Shown in pieces: positions 62,131 to 64,000 of a stretch of DNA of 64,000 nt; within the stretch, counting starts at the first letter, position 1, and each line of letters opens with the position of its first letter. A model generated the notes under the pieces. It ran no database searches. It was not told where the DNA came from and saw only the letters and a list, made by a program, of their open reading frames with translations. Source of the stretch: Lysinibacillus odysseyi 34hs-1 = NBRC 100172 (lineage in GTDB: Bacteria > Bacillota > Bacilli > Bacillales_A > Planococcaceae); assembly GCF_001591965.1 (NCBI RefSeq), contig NZ_BCVX01000003.1, forward strand, positions 186,001 through 250,000. The letters run 5' to 3'. Position numbers and translations under genes: made by a program.

Positions 62131-62571
62131 TTATACTTCGTCGCAGTATTCTTCAAAATAGCCTTGTAAGTTTGTTACAACGCTGACAGGATCATGCCCT
62201 TCAATTTCATGACGGCCAACTTCTGCTACTACCTGTCCATCCTTTAACAGTATGAAAGACGGAGATGATGGCAGATGCTCTTCACCAAAATGGTAACGTG
62301 CCGCTGCTGTCGCTTCTTTATCTTGTCCTGCAAAAACAGTCACTAAATGGTCTGGACGTTTGTCGTAGTGAACACATGATGTTGCTGCCGGACGGGCAAT
62401 CCCTCCTGCACATCCGCATACTGAATTCACCATTACAAGCGTTGTTCCTGGACGGGCAAACGCTTCTTCTACCTCTTCAGGTGTACGTAATTGCTCATAA
62501 CCTGCAGCGTCCATTTCTGCACGAGCTGTTGTTGTAATTTGCTGCATGAATAAATCGTAGTCCATATTCAT
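62131..62571 (-). CDS. brxB: Bacilliredoxin BrxB (YqiW)
   Basis: A 146-residue thioredoxin-fold protein with the Cys-Gly-Cys active site (MVNSVCGCAGGIARPAA). It removes bacillithiol from mixed disulphides on proteins after oxidative stress, so bacillithiol should be made by this organism. AAAGGAG lies 9 bases before the ATG. Neighbourhood brxB-yqjA agrees with YqiW rather than its paralogue YphP. Confidence 0.92.
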   Translation of the reverse strand: MNMDYDLFMQQITTTARAEMDAAGYEQLRTPEEVEEAFARPGTTLVMVNSVCGCAGGIARPAATSCVHYDKRPDHLVTVFAGQDKEATAAARYHFGEEHLPSSPSFILLKDGQVVAEVGRHEIEGHDPVSVVTNLQGYFEEYCDEV

Positions 62572-62695
62572 CGATTATCGCTCCTTTCACAATACCATTT
62601 TATCATAGCAAGTTCGGCATTCCTTGCAAAGTGCTTATCGGAAAGAATGAAATGTTTTCATACAATTTATTCCCCATCGCCGACAAAAGGAGACC

Positions 62696-63778
62696 CTATT
62701 CTTGAAATAGCTGATTCACACCCTGTGTGACAGTCAACTGGCCATTTAAAATAGCCTTTTCTAAATCCCTCACCTGCACTTTACGTGATGGATTATTGTA
62801 AAACGAATCAACCAAATGATCCGTAATCATCGTATGGAACCAATCACGGGTTTGCTCATGGCGGCGCACTGTCCAATAATTTGATTTTTTTGTTGTTTCC
62901 TCGAAGGTCTCCAACATCTTCCACACTTCGTCCAACCCTGTTTTTTCCAATGAAGAAGCAGCAAGCGATGCGCTGACCCATCCAGGTGTAGATGGCTGCA
63001 GAAAGTGTAAAATCTGTTTATATTCCTGGACAGTCCTGCGGGCAGGGCGCATATTATCGCCATCTGCCTTATGGACTAAAATGGCGTCTGCCAATTCCAT
63101 AATCCCTTTTTTCATCCCTTGCAGTTCGTCTCCTGCCCCCGTAAGGACAAGCAGCAGGAAAAAATCAACCATTCCACGGACATATGTCTCGCTTTGGCCG
63201 ACGCCAACCGTTTCAATTAGTATGACATCATAGCCGGCTGCTTCACAGAGAAGCATCGTTTCACGTGTCTTTTTATGGACACCGCCCAATGTACCGGCTG
63301 AGGGTGATGGACGGACAAAAGCATTTTCCTGACGAACAAGTTCTTCCATCCGGGTTTTATCTCCTAAAATACTCCCGCCCGATAGAGAGGAGCTTGGGTC
63401 AATCGCAAGTACGGCTACTTTTTTTCCCATCTTGCAAAGCATCGTACCAAAAGCCTCAATAAAAGAGGATTTTCCGGCTCCTGGAACACCCGTAATACCG
63501 ATTCGAATACTGTTTCCTGTAAAAGGCAGCAGCTCTTGCAATAAAGTTTGTGCCTGCTCCTTATGCGCGGTATTGGAACTCTCAACAAGCGTAATTGCCT
63601 TGGAAAGCGAAGTACGTTTCCCTGTGCGCACGTCATTTGCCAGGGCAGGGATATCAAGCTGCTCTTGCTTTTTCTTCCGGAATCGCTTCGGTGATGACTG
63701 ATTCATACCATCATGACCACCTTTCACACCTTCCATTACAATTAAGCCTTTATCTTCCATCCCCTTGAAGTATTCCAT
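62696..63778 (-). CDS. meaB: Methylmalonyl-CoA mutase-associated GTPase MeaB
   Basis: A 360-residue G3E GTPase that gates B12 loading and protects methylmalonyl-CoA mutase. P-loop GITGVPGAGKSSF, DPSSSLSGGSILGDKTRM, ETVGVGQSE (switch II) and HKADGDN (base specificity, His for Asn). The ATG at 63778 overlaps the mutase stop as TAATG, so it is used; an ATG 24 codons later has a better ribosome site and could be an internal start. Confidence 0.92.
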   Translation of the reverse strand: MEYFKGMEDKGLIVMEGVKGGHDGMNQSSPKRFRKKKQEQLDIPALANDVRTGKRTSLSKAITLVESSNTAHKEQAQTLLQELLPFTGNSIRIGITGVPGAGKSSFIEAFGTMLCKMGKKVAVLAIDPSSSLSGGSILGDKTRMEELVRQENAFVRPSPSAGTLGGVHKKTRETMLLCEAAGYDVILIETVGVGQSETYVRGMVDFFLLLVLTGAGDELQGMKKGIMELADAILVHKADGDNMRPARRTVQEYKQILHFLQPSTPGWVSASLAASSLEKTGLDEVWKMLETFEETTKKSNYWTVRRHEQTRDWFHTMITDHLVDSFYNNPSRKVQVRDLEKAILNGQLTVTQGVNQLFQE

Positions 63779-64000
63779 TAGTTGGCCACTTCCTCGTAGC
63801 CCAGCTGTTTATAGATTTCCTCAATTAGTTTTTGAGCCGCTACCGGAATAACTGTGCCAGGTCCGAAGATTGCTTTTGCCCCGGCTTCATATAAGAAGTC
63901 ATAATCCTGTGCAGGAATGACACCGCCGCAAATTACGATGATGTCTTCACGCCCTAATTTTTTCAGTTCAGCAATCAGTTCCGGTACTAATGTTTTGTGT
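63778..64000 (-). CDS. Methylmalonyl-CoA mutase, C-terminal end
   Basis: The last 73 residues of a gene running off the right edge: [46 protein letters not shown], ending LGYEEVAN (given in pieces). This is the C-terminal half of the cobalamin-binding domain of the mutase large subunit; the B12-ligating DxHxxG motif lies outside the window. The enzyme isomerises methylmalonyl-CoA to succinyl-CoA, closing the pathway with mmdA, mce and meaB. Confidence 0.9.
   Translation of the reverse strand, partial: HKTLVPELIAELKKLGREDIIVICGGVIPAQDYDFLYEAGAKAIFGPGTVIPVAAQKLIEEIYKQLGYEEVAN

Noticed and set aside
1-64000. CRISPR arrays, prophage, insertion sequences, tRNA genes, defence systems
   Set aside because: No regularly spaced repeats, no integrase, transposase or phage structural genes, and no tRNA-like cloverleaf noticed; the NAD cassette alone is not evidence of a prophage.

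Overview
The window looks like chromosome of a low-to-moderate GC endospore-forming-type Bacillales, most likely Planococcaceae/Caryophanaceae (Solibacillus/Lysinibacillus-like). The reasons are strong AGGAGG-type ribosome sites, many TTG/GTG near-starts, a type B RNase P RNA, GpsB, RecU, the Prli42 mini-protein, bacilliredoxin, an exonuclease-type DinG, and gene orders shared with Bacillus subtilis (dinG-ypmB-aspB-asnS-dnaD-nth-ypoC / ponA-recU; mrfA-mrfB / gpsB / rnpB; brxB-yqjA-mce-mmdA-yqjE). Genus is an inference; no rRNA is present.

Positions 1-24.5 kb are mostly accessory metabolism. After the start of an M32 carboxypeptidase gene comes a five-gene minus-strand operon (598-6124): an Nramp-like carrier lacking the canonical metal-binding motif, an NAD-dependent epimerase-like protein, a DapA-like aldolase, a winged-helix regulator and a Gfo/Idh/MocA oxidoreductase. 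It reads as an uncharacterised uptake-and-breakdown pathway. A secreted protein with an internal duplication (6656) follows. Then comes a four-gene NAD salvage island (8023-11693: NrtR-like Nudix regulator, nicotinamidase, nicotinate phosphoribosyltransferase, NadD-like adenylyltransferase). The island is bracketed by two copies of a small membrane-protein gene, one intact (11853-12152) and one dead with in-frame stops (7389-7685).

Positions 12.3-24.5 kb hold a nine-gene minus-strand operon with a Liv-type ABC importer, a KAS III-like enzyme, an alpha/beta hydrolase, an SDR and an acyl-CoA ligase. A 1039-residue STAND ATPase with a SARP/BTAD C-terminus is encoded just upstream. The promoter in front of the importer's binding protein carries 7-bp direct repeats with an 11-bp period, the layout SARP proteins use, plus a cre-like site.

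Positions 24.8-50.3 kb are core genome: DNA repair (Tag, a Fe-S DinG-like helicase, MrfA/MrfB, RecU, Nth, exonuclease-type DinG), rRNA methylation, c-di-GMP turnover, rnpB, GpsB, PBP1A, DnaD, AsnS and AspB. Upstream of dinG lies what looks like an independent ~160-nt structured RNA gene with its own sigma-A promoter and terminator (47884-48043); I could not assign it to a family.

Positions 50.4-64 kb carry an orphan dihydrolipoyl dehydrogenase, a sugar kinase, an RNase H-like protein, a solo CheW, an M20 peptidase, a coiled-coil gene broken at an A10 run, a repeat-rich non-coding kilobase, and a methylmalonyl-CoA module (carboxyltransferase, epimerase, MeaB, mutase C-terminus) with Prli42, a DUF939 protein and bacilliredoxin between them.
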